Below are positions 23,872-32,008 of a stretch of 64,000 bases of DNA, one piece after another. The position numbers and the translations under genes are program-made. The first letter of the stretch is position 1. Each line of letters begins with the position of its first letter. The notes under the pieces are model-generated. The model made no database searches. It worked only from the letters and a program-made list of their open reading frames with translations, and was not told where the DNA came from. Origin of the DNA: Planctomycetota bacterium (GTDB lineage Bacteria > Planctomycetota > MHYJ01 > JACQXL01); NCBI GenBank assembly GCA_016235865.1, contig JACRIK010000012.1:1-64000 (forward strand), read 5' to 3'.

Positions 23872-25096
23872 GTTGTGTAACCTGATTAAGGCCGGGCGCG
23901 TGGTGCTCCTTTCCAACAAGTTGCGCTGGTCAGACCGCAAGAACCTGCCCCAGCGGGTCATCTGCGGGGTGGGCAAGCATCTGCGCACTAAGGTCAATGC
24001 CAATCTGGGCACCTCGACCGACTTTGCCGACGTCAAGGACGAAATAAAGAAACTCAAGATTGCCTCTGATGCCGGGGCCGATGCGGTGATGGATTTATCC
24101 ACGGCCGGCGATATCGGCAATATCCGCCGTAAACTATTAGCCAAATCGACCATCGCTTTCGGCACCGTGCCGATTTACGAAGCTGCGTCTTATCTGCTCG
24201 GCCGGCGGGTTAAAATGAATATCCGCCAGGCTATCCAGGAACTGACTGCCGATGATATGTTCCGGGCGATTGAAAACCACTGCCAAGACGGCGTGGATTT
24301 TATCACGGTGCATTGCGGTGTCACCCGCCAGGTGGTGGCTGATTTGGAAAAAGACGGACGGGTAGGCGGCATGGTCAGTCGGGGCGGTTCTATCCTGGCT
24401 GAATGGATGAAAATCCACCAGCAGGAGAATCCGCTCTATGAGCAGTTTGATCGTTTATTGGAGATTTCCCGCGAATACGATGTGGTTCTGAGTTTAGGCG
24501 ACGGCCTCAGGCCCGGCGCGATTGCCGATGCCTTTGACCGGGCTCAGGTAGGGGAGTTGATGGTGCTGGCGGAATTAGCCAAGCGCTCGCGGGCCGCCGA
24601 TGTTCAGGTGATGATTGAAGGGCCGGGACACGTGCCCTTAAACCAGATTCAGGCCCAGGTGCAGCTCCAGAAATCGCTCTGCGATGGGGCGCCGTTTTAT
24701 GTGCTGGGCCCGCTGGTGATTGATTCGGCGCCCGGATATGACCATATTACCTCAGCCATCGGCGCGGCCATAGCCGGTTGGGCCGGGGCTGATTTTATCT
24801 GCTATGTCACGCCCAGCGAACATCTGGGACTGCCCCAGCCAAGCGATGTCAAGGACGGCGTGATTGCGGCCCGGATTGCCGCCCAGGCCGCGGATATTGC
24901 CAAGGGTAATGCCTCTGCCTGGCAGCATAATAAGGCGTTTTCCCAATTCCGTCGGCAGTGCGACTGGGCCAAACAGGTTGCTCATTCCATTGATCCGGTG
25001 AAGTCGGCCCAATACCGGGCGCGGCGCAAGACTAAATCCAAAACCGCCTGCTCAATGTGCGGCGAGATTTGCGTGTATAGTATAAATAAGAAATAA
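23768..25096 (+). CDS. thiC: Phosphomethylpyrimidine synthase ThiC
   Basis: ThiC rearranges aminoimidazole ribotide into the thiamine pyrimidine by radical SAM chemistry. Signature parts are NLGTSTDFADVKDEIKKL, VDFITVHCGV, SRGGSILAEWM, LSLGDGLRPGAI, MIEGPGHVPLNQI and YVTPSEHLGLP; the C-terminal CSMCGEIC is the unusual cluster-binding CxxCxxxxC motif. Length about 442 is normal for the short bacterial form. The start is uncertain: ATG 23768 and GTG 23786 both lie in the right inverted repeat of the GIY-YIG cassette, and GTG 23759 is just outside it, so the insertion may have remodelled the leader. No TPP riboswitch was seen upstream. Confidence 0.93.
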   Translation: MQSVCGVIQLKQARAGVVTEQMKAVAQAENIAPAELCNLIKAGRVVLLSNKLRWSDRKNLPQRVICGVGKHLRTKVNANLGTSTDFADVKDEIKKLKIASDAGADAVMDLSTAGDIGNIRRKLLAKSTIAFGTVPIYEAASYLLGRRVKMNIRQAIQELTADDMFRAIENHCQDGVDFITVHCGVTRQVVADLEKDGRVGGMVSRGGSILAEWMKIHQQENPLYEQFDRLLEISREYDVVLSLGDGLRPGAIADAFDRAQVGELMVLAELAKRSRAADVQVMIEGPGHVPLNQIQAQVQLQKSLCDGAPFYVLGPLVIDSAPGYDHITSAIGAAIAGWAGADFICYVTPSEHLGLPQPSDVKDGVIAARIAAQAADIAKGNASAWQHNKAFSQFRRQCDWAKQVAHSIDPVKSAQYRARRKTKSKTACSMCGEICVYSINKK

Positions 25097-25102
25097 TTCA
25101 AT

Positions 25103-26377
25103 ATGATTAAATTTATTGTCGGTCTGCAATGGGGCGACGAGGGCAAGGGTAAGATTGTGGATTATCTCTCTTCGCTCTCGGATTTTGTGGTCAGGTATCA
25201 GGGCGGCGGCAATGCCGGTCATACTGTGGTCAAGGGTACCAGGAAATTTGTGCTCCATCTGGTGCCGTCCGGCATACTGCACCGCGGGGTGAAATGCGTT
25301 ATCGGCAATGGCGTGGTCTTTGACCCTATTCAGTTCATTAAGGAGGTCAAGGGACTGCAGGCCAAGCGTATCAAGATAGACCGTAATATCTTTATCAGCG
25401 GCCAGGCGCATCTGGTCATGCCGTATCATAAGGTGCTGGACCAGTTATCCGAGCGCCAATTGGGGAAAAATAAGATTGGCACGACCGGACTGGGCATCGG
25501 GCCGTGCTACTCCGATAAATACGCCCGGACCGGCATCCGGGTGAATGACCTGTTTAACAAACCGTTATTTATGGAGCGGCTCAAGGAGAATCTCAATCTC
25601 AAGAACAAACTCTTTCAGGCAATGGGCATCAAGCCGCTTTCGGTCTCAAAGATATATTCCGAATATCTCGACTATGCCCGGTTTATCAAGCCGTTTGTCA
25701 CGGACACGCGCAGATTGCTCCTGGATGCCATAAAGGCCAAGCGTAATATTCTTATAGAAGGCGCGCAGGGCACGATGCTGGATATTGACTTCGGCACCTA
25801 TCCGTTCGTGACTTCTTCCAATTCCTCGCTGGCCGGGGTTTCGTCCGGCACCGGTATTCCGCTGGCCAATAAGCGCATTGAAACCATCGGGATTCTCAAG
25901 GCATACACCACCCGGGTGGGCGAAGGTCCGTTCCCGGCTGAGAATACCGGTACCCTGGGCGAGGTCTTGAGAACATTGGGCGGTGAATTCGGAGCCACGA
26001 CCGGCCGGCCGCGCCGGTGCGGCTGGCTGGACCTGGTCGTGGCCCGCACGGCCATTGAACTTAATGCGGTCAGTTATATTGCCATGACCAAACTGGATGT
26101 CCTTTCGCATCTGGCGTTTCTCAAGGTGGTGGTCGGTTATAGATACAAGAACAAGATGCTGACCCATTTCCCGGTTGATATCTCAATACTGGAAGGGTGC
26201 CAACCGGTCTATGAGACCCTGCCGGGTTGGTCTGAGGATATATCCGGCATCAGGAAATACCGTGACCTGCCAGAGAATGCCCGGAAATACATCGGGTTTA
26301 TTGAGAAGAAATTGGGCGTGCCGATAAAGATGGTCTCGGTCGGGGCTGAAGAGAAACAGATAATACATAAAAAGTAG
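25103..26377 (+). CDS. purA: Adenylosuccinate synthetase
   Basis: The 424-residue enzyme joins IMP and aspartate with GTP, the first step to AMP. QWGDEGKGKIVD is the GTP-binding loop with catalytic Asp, GNAGHTV holds the catalytic His, and GTTGLGIGPCYSDK, TRVGEGPFP and the late RKYRDLPENARKYIGFIE block complete the family pattern. It begins six bases after thiC, so co-transcription is likely. Confidence 0.97.
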   Translation: MIKFIVGLQWGDEGKGKIVDYLSSLSDFVVRYQGGGNAGHTVVKGTRKFVLHLVPSGILHRGVKCVIGNGVVFDPIQFIKEVKGLQAKRIKIDRNIFISGQAHLVMPYHKVLDQLSERQLGKNKIGTTGLGIGPCYSDKYARTGIRVNDLFNKPLFMERLKENLNLKNKLFQAMGIKPLSVSKIYSEYLDYARFIKPFVTDTRRLLLDAIKAKRNILIEGAQGTMLDIDFGTYPFVTSSNSSLAGVSSGTGIPLANKRIETIGILKAYTTRVGEGPFPAENTGTLGEVLRTLGGEFGATTGRPRRCGWLDLVVARTAIELNAVSYIAMTKLDVLSHLAFLKVVVGYRYKNKMLTHFPVDISILEGCQPVYETLPGWSEDISGIRKYRDLPENARKYIGFIEKKLGVPIKMVSVGAEEKQIIHKK

Positions 26378-26409
26378 GTAGTAGACAGTAAACAGTAGTC
26401 AGTAAGTAG

Positions 26410-27120
26410 ATGAATTTACCTAATCACATCGCGATAATAATGGACGGGAACGGCCGCTGGGCCAAGGAGCGTGGTTTGTCGCGGGTCAAGGGCCACGAAA
26501 AGGGCGCTCAGGTGGTCAACGAGATTGTCCGCGCGGCGGCCAAGACCGGCATCAAGCGCCTGACCCTCTACGCATTCTCCAGCGAGAACTGGAAACGGCC
26601 CAGATACGAAATCTCATTCCTGATGCGGCTTCTTAACCGCTATCTTATCCAGGAAGAGCCGGAGATAATGTCCAATAATATCAGGTTTGCCGCGATTGGT
26701 CGGACTACTGACTTCCCCAAAAAGACCCAGGGCCTGATTAAGCAGATAACGGACAAGAGCCGTTCTAATACCGGGCTGACCCTGTGCCTGGCGCTGAATT
26801 ACGGAAGCCGGTCTGAGATTGTTGATGCGGTAAAGAAGATATGCGAACTCAGCAGAGACCGCGACCGCGAACAGGGCGTTGACCTCAAGACCATAAACGA
26901 AGAAACTATAAAGAAATATTTCTATGACCCGGATATGGCTGACCCGGACCTGTTAATCAGGACCGGGGGCGAATACCGCCTGAGCAATTTCCTGTTATAC
27001 CAGATGGCATATACGGAGTTTTATATCACGCCGACATACTGGCCGGACTTCACAGTAGAACACTTCCATAAAGCGATAGAGGAATTCAACCAGCGCGAAC
27101 GCCGCTTCGGCGGGATATAA
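26410..27120 (+). CDS. uppS: Undecaprenyl diphosphate synthase (cis-prenyltransferase)
   Basis: The 236-residue enzyme makes the C55 lipid carrier for peptidoglycan and other envelope polymers. HIAIIMDGNGRWAKERG carries the catalytic Asp and diphosphate-binding Arg, RLTLYAFSSENWKRP and DLLIRTGGEYRLSNFLLYQMAYTEFYI are the other conserved regions, and the C-terminal RRFGG is typical. It follows purA after 32 bases that contain AGTAGACAGTAAACAGTAG, a word also found inverted near 44215-44240. Confidence 0.97.
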   Translation: MNLPNHIAIIMDGNGRWAKERGLSRVKGHEKGAQVVNEIVRAAAKTGIKRLTLYAFSSENWKRPRYEISFLMRLLNRYLIQEEPEIMSNNIRFAAIGRTTDFPKKTQGLIKQITDKSRSNTGLTLCLALNYGSRSEIVDAVKKICELSRDRDREQGVDLKTINEETIKKYFYDPDMADPDLLIRTGGEYRLSNFLLYQMAYTEFYITPTYWPDFTVEHFHKAIEEFNQRERRFGGI

Positions 27121-27228
27121 TAACCATCTGGCAGGTTAAATATCGGATTAAATTCTAATAACTCTCTAATGAATATAAGGTTATATTGAAAATATCCGCC
27201 AAAACAAGGGGGGAGGGGGGAGGGTGGG
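27121..27228. other. Intergenic start with a G-rich run
   Basis: No gene is seen. At about 27207-27232 the plus strand has a series of G runs (GGGG repeated, separated by single A or T), which could form a G-quadruplex. Confidence 0.5.
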
Positions 27229-27495
27229 GGGTAGTAGTTCCGGCCTGTATTAGGTATATTCCAGGCCCTACGGATGTGCATTCCATACTCTACAGAGGTG
27301 TATTCCAGGCCCTCCAGAGATGCATTCCATACCCTACAAAGGTGTATTCCAGACGTTATAAAGGTATATTCCAGGCGTTATAGAGGTGAGTTCCAGGCGT
27401 TATAGAGGTAAGCTCCAGGAGCTACGGAGGTAAGCTCCAGGCGCTGCGGAGGTAAGCTCCAGGCGCTACATAGGTATGCTCCAGGCGCTATGGAG
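27229..27495. repeat. Tandem array F: about twelve 22-bp units
   Basis: Units of 22 bp on the pattern GTAAGCTCCAGGCGCTACGG plus AG drift gradually from GTGTATTCCAGGCCCTACAG at one side to GTAAGCTCCAGGCGCTACAT at the other. Confidence 0.85.
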
Positions 27496-27730
27496 TAGTG
27501 GCGTCTACTGACCCTTATAGGGGGGTATAAAATCAAGTATTTGTTGAATTTCTGAAAAAGAGAGGAATCATTAATAATTAGTGCGAAGCGAAATTCGTAT
27601 GTGTCCCCGGATTACCCTTAAAAGTCAATGAAAATACTGCTGACACCCCACTGGGGGAGGGGTGGGGGACACTCCCCCTCGTTATAGGGGAAACCAGGTT
27701 TATATATAGTAGGCATACCGGCTATCTACG
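27496..27730. other. Intergenic stretch between arrays
   Basis: No gene, RNA or promoter is evident. The only pattern is a short G-rich segment with GGGGGAGGGGTGGGGG near 27652-27668. Confidence 0.4.
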
Positions 27731-27961
27731 GAAGAAATGCAGTTCATCTAGGAAAGTAATGCAGTTTAGTAACGGAGGAAATGCAGTTTGGCAACGGCGG
27801 TAATACAGTTTGGTAACGGAAGTAGTATAGTTTAGCAACGTAAGTAATGCAGTTTGGCAGCGTAAGTAATACAGTTTAGTAACGTAAGTAATGCAGTTTA
27901 GTAACGGAAGTAATGCAGTTTAGCAACGTAAGAAATGCAGTTTACATAGGAAAAACATACA
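27731..27961. repeat. Tandem array G: about ten 22-bp units
   Basis: Units on the pattern AAGTAATGCAGTTTAGTAAC plus GG or GT. The consensus is unrelated to array F only 230 bases away, yet the period is the same. Confidence 0.85.
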
Positions 27962-28020
27962 GTCGGGTGGCAGGGGATATTCCTATCGGCGTTTATTAAT
28001 TAAGTAAGGCGTCTCACGAA

Positions 28021-29616
28021 TTACCACAGATAGACGACCTTTGTAGAGTCATCAGTAATCTGCCAGCCCCAGGTACTGAGACCGGTATCCAGTATAGTAG
28101 CAGCGCCGCCGGTTATGGATACCACCTTCAAATTATAAGAAGGATAAAAACCATCCATATAGACGACCTTTGTAGAGTCAGGAGCAATCCGCAAATCCGA
28201 CGTAACCCCAGTAGCCAGTGAAGTAGCAGCGCCGCCGGTGATGGATACCACCTTCAAATCACCGATTCCGCTAATAACCGGGTCGAAATTCTCGATATAG
28301 ACGACTTTTGTAGAGTCAGGAGTAATCAACCAGTCATATTCCCAAACCCCGGTAGCCAGTGTAATAGCCGTGCCACCGGTTATGGATACCACCTTCACAT
28401 CGCTGATTTCTTTAAACTGGTCATAATTAGCCCCATGAAACGGGTCATAATTATCCCTATAGACGACCTTTGTGGAGTCAGGAGTAATCTGCCAGCTATA
28501 TCCCGTAACACCAGTAGCCAGTGTAGTAGCGGCGCCGCCGGTGATGGATACCACCTTCAAATTATAAGGAGGATAAGAACCTTCCCTATAGACAATCTTG
28601 GTAGAGTTATCGGTAATCTGCCAGTCCAATGAAATAATACCAGTAGCCAGTGTAGTAGCAACGCCGCCGGTGATGGCTACCACCTTCAAATCACCGGTGT
28701 AGGTCGCCGAGTCATAATTATCCCTATAGACGACCTTGGTGGAGTCAGGAGTAATCCGCCAATCCGACAGAGCACCAGTAGCCAGTGAAGTAGCAGCGCC
28801 GCCGGTGATGGATACCACCTTCAAATCGCCGATTCCATTAAACGAGTTATAATTATCCCTATAAACCACTTTTGTAGAGTCAGGGGTAATCCGCACATCA
28901 GACATAACACCAGTAGCCAGTGTAGTAGCAACGCCGCCGGTGATGGCTACCACCTTCAAATCACCGGTGTAGGTCGCCTGACTAAAATTATCCAGATAGA
29001 CGACCTTTGTGGAGTCAGGGGTAATCCGCACCACATATGTAATACCAACAGCCAGTGTAATAGCAGCGCCGCCGGTTATGGATACCACCTTCAAATCGCC
29101 GGTGTAGGTCACCCTGGTAAAATTATCCAGATAGACGACCTTGGTGGAGTCAGGAGTAATCCGAGATACCTCTGTAATACGAGTAGCCAGCGTAGTAGCA
29201 GCTCCGCCGGTGATGGATACCACCTTCAAATCAGGAACATTATTGACTGTTATAGTGATACTTTGAGAATCCGATAACAGATTAGAAGTTGCGGTAAATG
29301 TAATCGGATAATTGTTTGCTTGAGTATAATCAGGCGTCCAGTTAAATTCCCCGGTAGTCGCATTTAAGGTCGTTCCGGTAGGTGTGCCTGCCATTGAATA
29401 GGCGATGGTATTGCTAACAGGGTCTGTGACTGATAAGGTAAATGTCAGCAACTGACCTTCGTTGACGCTTTTATTCCCGGGCGATAGCAGAGTCGGCGCC
29501 TTGTTGGCGCTGCTGCCGGAATCTTTATTAAGAAGCGAATCACATACTCCGCCGTAGCCGGTGAGCACGATTATGCACAACAGGATGAATACGGATAGTT
29601 TTATTAGGTGTTTCAT
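28021..29616 (-). CDS. Exported protein with an Ig-like domain and nine propeller-type repeats
   Basis: The 531-residue protein begins with a signal sequence (MKHLIKLSVFILLCIIVLTG); VC after TGYGG could be an imperfect lipobox, so it may be a lipoprotein. Residues about 40-130 resemble a cadherin-like/putative Ig domain (GNKSVNEGQLLTFTLSVTDP, GEFNWTPDYTQ, ITITVNNV). The rest is nine tandem units of 43-52 residues on the pattern DLKVVSITGGAATTLATG, then ITPDSTKVVY, resembling TolB/WD40-like propeller blades. The DNA units are highly alike, suggesting recent expansion. It probably acts at the cell surface in binding; no enzyme motif is seen. AAATGTGGAGG-like bases before the ATG (GGAGGTGACA) give a good ribosome site. 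Confidence 0.8.
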   Translation of the reverse strand: MKHLIKLSVFILLCIIVLTGYGGVCDSLLNKDSGSSANKAPTLLSPGNKSVNEGQLLTFTLSVTDPVSNTIAYSMAGTPTGTTLNATTGEFNWTPDYTQANNYPITFTATSNLLSDSQSITITVNNVPDLKVVSITGGAATTLATRITEVSRITPDSTKVVYLDNFTRVTYTGDLKVVSITGGAAITLAVGITYVVRITPDSTKVVYLDNFSQATYTGDLKVVAITGGVATTLATGVMSDVRITPDSTKVVYRDNYNSFNGIGDLKVVSITGGAATSLATGALSDWRITPDSTKVVYRDNYDSATYTGDLKVVAITGGVATTLATGIISLDWQITDNSTKIVYREGSYPPYNLKVVSITGGAATTLATGVTGYSWQITPDSTKVVYRDNYDPFHGANYDQFKEISDVKVVSITGGTAITLATGVWEYDWLITPDSTKVVYIENFDPVISGIGDLKVVSITGGAATSLATGVTSDLRIAPDSTKVVYMDGFYPSYNLKVVSITGGAATILDTGLSTWGWQITDDSTKVVYLW

Positions 29617-29852
29617 ATTGTCACCTCCAAATGTAATATACCTCTTATTCGGGAAATTTCAAGTGGAATCTGAAAAATATTCCATTTATCTGGGAGCCGT
29701 CATATTAAGCCACTGATATCTAACGGTATTCTATCCCTAACGGGATTCTATTTAATGAAAACCCCGTAGGGGTATTAAATTGTTGTCCCGTAAGGGAAGA
29801 CACAGAAAACACTAATTTTATCCGGTAAAAACCCCTCTAAATCTTTTATGTT
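29617..29852. other. Short intergenic region with small hairpins
   Basis: Contains AACCCCGTAGGGGTATT and TCCCGTAAGGGA hairpin words between the two minus-strand genes. No gene is seen. Confidence 0.4.
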
Positions 29853-31583
29853 TTATAAAGCCACAACGCTTAATGTTGGCGCATTTGTAGACCCTGAACT
29901 CATCGTTACAGTTCCGGCAGACGTTCTCCAATATAATGTAAAGGTATTTAACCCTGCCGTTAAACCTGTTACTATAACAGAAAAACTTGAGTTTCTTGGA
30001 TTATTTGCTCCGTAACCACCTACTGCAACATTTAATAATCCATCGGTAGTATTACCAACATACTTAGTCGTTGCTCCGGTAACATAAATATCAAAATAAA
30101 ATATTTGCGCATCCTGACTACCATAGGCAGACCCGACAAAGCATATTAAGGCAGTTGTCTTGGTATCAAGCGTTACTGCAAACATCTTGTTCAGGTAATG
30201 TGTGCCACTTTGGCTTCCAGAAGTGCTTACTTCTGTCCCGCCGTATGTTGCTGAGAATGTAAATGCATTGGCTTCATTACCAGCCACTAAAGTTTTAACA
30301 TAGTAAAGCGTACCGGCAGTCATTCCCGTTGGTAATGTTCCCCCGGTAACAGTAAAAGCATCGCCAACTGATAGCCCGTGAGTAGTTTTAGTTATTACAG
30401 CGGGGTTGGCTATGCTTACAGTACAAGTTCCCACAGATGAAACAGTCTTGATAAAAGAAGTAGATGTAGTTGAACAGTTTGCAGTACTAATTGTTTTCTT
30501 AGCACTTATATGTTCTGGAATATTACCCGCATCAAGTTTCCCATTTGCGTCCAGACCAGCATAACCGTTTGCCGCGCCTTTACTAGCAGTTTTTTCGTAG
30601 GTTTCGGTATGGTCGGCATCACCGTGTGATTGATTATGATGGTCGTTGGCTGTCTGACCTGTAGTTGCGGAATGGGTAAGTGAGACAGTAGATGATGTAT
30701 GATTATGACTATCATCTACCACTGAAGGGTTGGGATATGTGCCGGATAAATCACCACCTGCCGCATCGCCGGACTTCATTGCCTGGTCATATCTAATTGC
30801 ATCACTTGCGGTACTGCCAGCGGCTAAATTGGTAATCTTATGACTCTTGACATCTATGCCTGCACTGTCAATCACCATCCGCTCGGTCCCGGCCGTATCA
30901 AATCTTATTTTATCTTCGTCTAAAGATTCTTCTAACTGGATTTTAGTATCCTTATCTTTGTCTGTAATTCCTACTCCTTTCACAAGAGACAAATCGGCAT
31001 AAACCTCACCACCTAAATCTAGAGGGTTCGGATTAAAATCAAACGGAACTTCTCCTAATGTTAAAATAGCACCATCTATCCTACATGTTACTGCAGTACC
31101 ACTAGTTATCTCGATTCCAGCATAAAAATCTCCTCCACCACCAGTTACTGTTAAGGTTAAAAATTCAACTGACCCACTACCCGAATGATAATTAGAAAAA
31201 TGATTACCACCTGCATCAGATATAACAAGCCTAACTCTATCATTATTTCCATAAAAACTAACCCATGCACCAAGAGTAACATTACGATTAGAAAAATCAC
31301 TCCCCGGTGAATGTTGCTGTACAAGTACAGCCTGATAACCACTGTTATTACTTACGGCTGCACTCGCATAGCCAAATTTCCTATCGTCTGTATTCTTCTG
31401 AATAGTCCCAGCATTTGACAAAAGCCACTCCCATCCATCAGGGAGAGAACTTACTCCATTACTCCATGATTCAAAAGACCCATTTCTAATCAAGTTAGCA
31501 GGGTTAATATTCTGAGATAGGATTTCATTGCTCAAGTCCGCAGACGCCTCACCTACGATAAACTTCGCATCAGCAATAGCCAT
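29853..31583 (-). CDS. Phage tail-fibre-like/carbohydrate-binding protein
   Basis: A 576-residue protein without a signal peptide. Residues about 28-180 resemble a carbohydrate-binding jelly roll (NLIRNGSFESWSNG, LPDGWEW, then alternating beta strands to CRIDGAILTLGE). The middle has fibre-like blocks: TERMVIDSAGIDVKSHKITNLA, GGDLSGTYPNPSV, and GYAGLDANGKLDAGNIPEHI, words common in phage tail fibres and structural proteins. The C-terminal third is Thr/Gly/Ala-rich beta sequence. It is more A+T-rich than surrounding genes, and lacks phage neighbours, so it may be an isolated phage-derived or transferred gene. AAGGAG lies before the ATG. Adhesion or fibre role is inferred from composition and motifs. 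Confidence 0.7.
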   Translation of the reverse strand: MAIADAKFIVGEASADLSNEILSQNINPANLIRNGSFESWSNGVSSLPDGWEWLLSNAGTIQKNTDDRKFGYASAAVSNNSGYQAVLVQQHSPGSDFSNRNVTLGAWVSFYGNNDRVRLVISDAGGNHFSNYHSGSGSVEFLTLTVTGGGGDFYAGIEITSGTAVTCRIDGAILTLGEVPFDFNPNPLDLGGEVYADLSLVKGVGITDKDKDTKIQLEESLDEDKIRFDTAGTERMVIDSAGIDVKSHKITNLAAGSTASDAIRYDQAMKSGDAAGGDLSGTYPNPSVVDDSHNHTSSTVSLTHSATTGQTANDHHNQSHGDADHTETYEKTASKGAANGYAGLDANGKLDAGNIPEHISAKKTISTANCSTTSTSFIKTVSSVGTCTVSIANPAVITKTTHGLSVGDAFTVTGGTLPTGMTAGTLYYVKTLVAGNEANAFTFSATYGGTEVSTSGSQSGTHYLNKMFAVTLDTKTTALICFVGSAYGSQDAQIFYFDIYVTGATTKYVGNTTDGLLNVAVGGYGANNPRNSSFSVIVTGLTAGLNTFTLYWRTSAGTVTMSSGSTNAPTLSVVAL

Positions 31584-31597
31584 ATTTTACTCCTTTT

Positions 31598-31652
31598 TTA
31601 GATACTCTTATGAACCAAGTGAATTAGAGTATCTTATGGCGCCAACGGCGCC
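31598..31652 (-). repeat. Two-hairpin element, copy 9
   Basis: On the minus strand GGCGCCGTTGGCGCC, ATAAGATACTCTAATTC, loop, CATAAGAGTATCTAA. It lies just upstream of the ribosome site of the fibre-like gene at 31583. Confidence 0.75.
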
Positions 31653-32008
31653 ACTCATTGTTAATAAGTTTATAAGTAAACCCACACGCCAATACATTGG
31701 TGTGCGGGTAAATAAGTTAATGAACGCCATAGGTTACTAATGAAATATGAACCACATACCACGCCCGCCTGTCCCAGTGGGACGGTAGGCAGGCCGCTAA
31801 AGCCATTAGGATTGGATTGGATTGGATTGGATTGGATTCCATCTTTAGCATACTATAAATATATACATTATTCCATCAAGGTCAAGTAAAATTGTATATT
31901 TTATTGGTTTTACCACGTTAGAAGCGTCCGATGTTAATGTCTTAGAGCCGTCAATAATATTATTTATTTTACCGTGTTCGCTTCTAACGGGGTTTACGCC
32001 AATGCCTG
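31653..32008. other. Intergenic region with hairpins and a pentamer repeat
   Basis: No gene is seen. CCCACACGCCAAT and ATTGGTGTGCGGG (31681-31708) form a strong hairpin, GCCTGTCCCAGTGGGACGG lies near 31770, ATTGG is repeated five times near 31811-31838, and GTTAGAAGCG/CGCTTCTAAC is an inverted repeat spanning about 31917-31990. Confidence 0.55.

Noticed and set aside
23786-25096. TPP riboswitch upstream of thiC
   Set aside because: The leader is occupied by the GIY-YIG cassette, and no CUGAGA or ACCUGA-type thi-box words were found.
29853-31583. Prophage
   Set aside because: Only one fibre-like gene is seen; no integrase, terminase, capsid or lysis gene is nearby.
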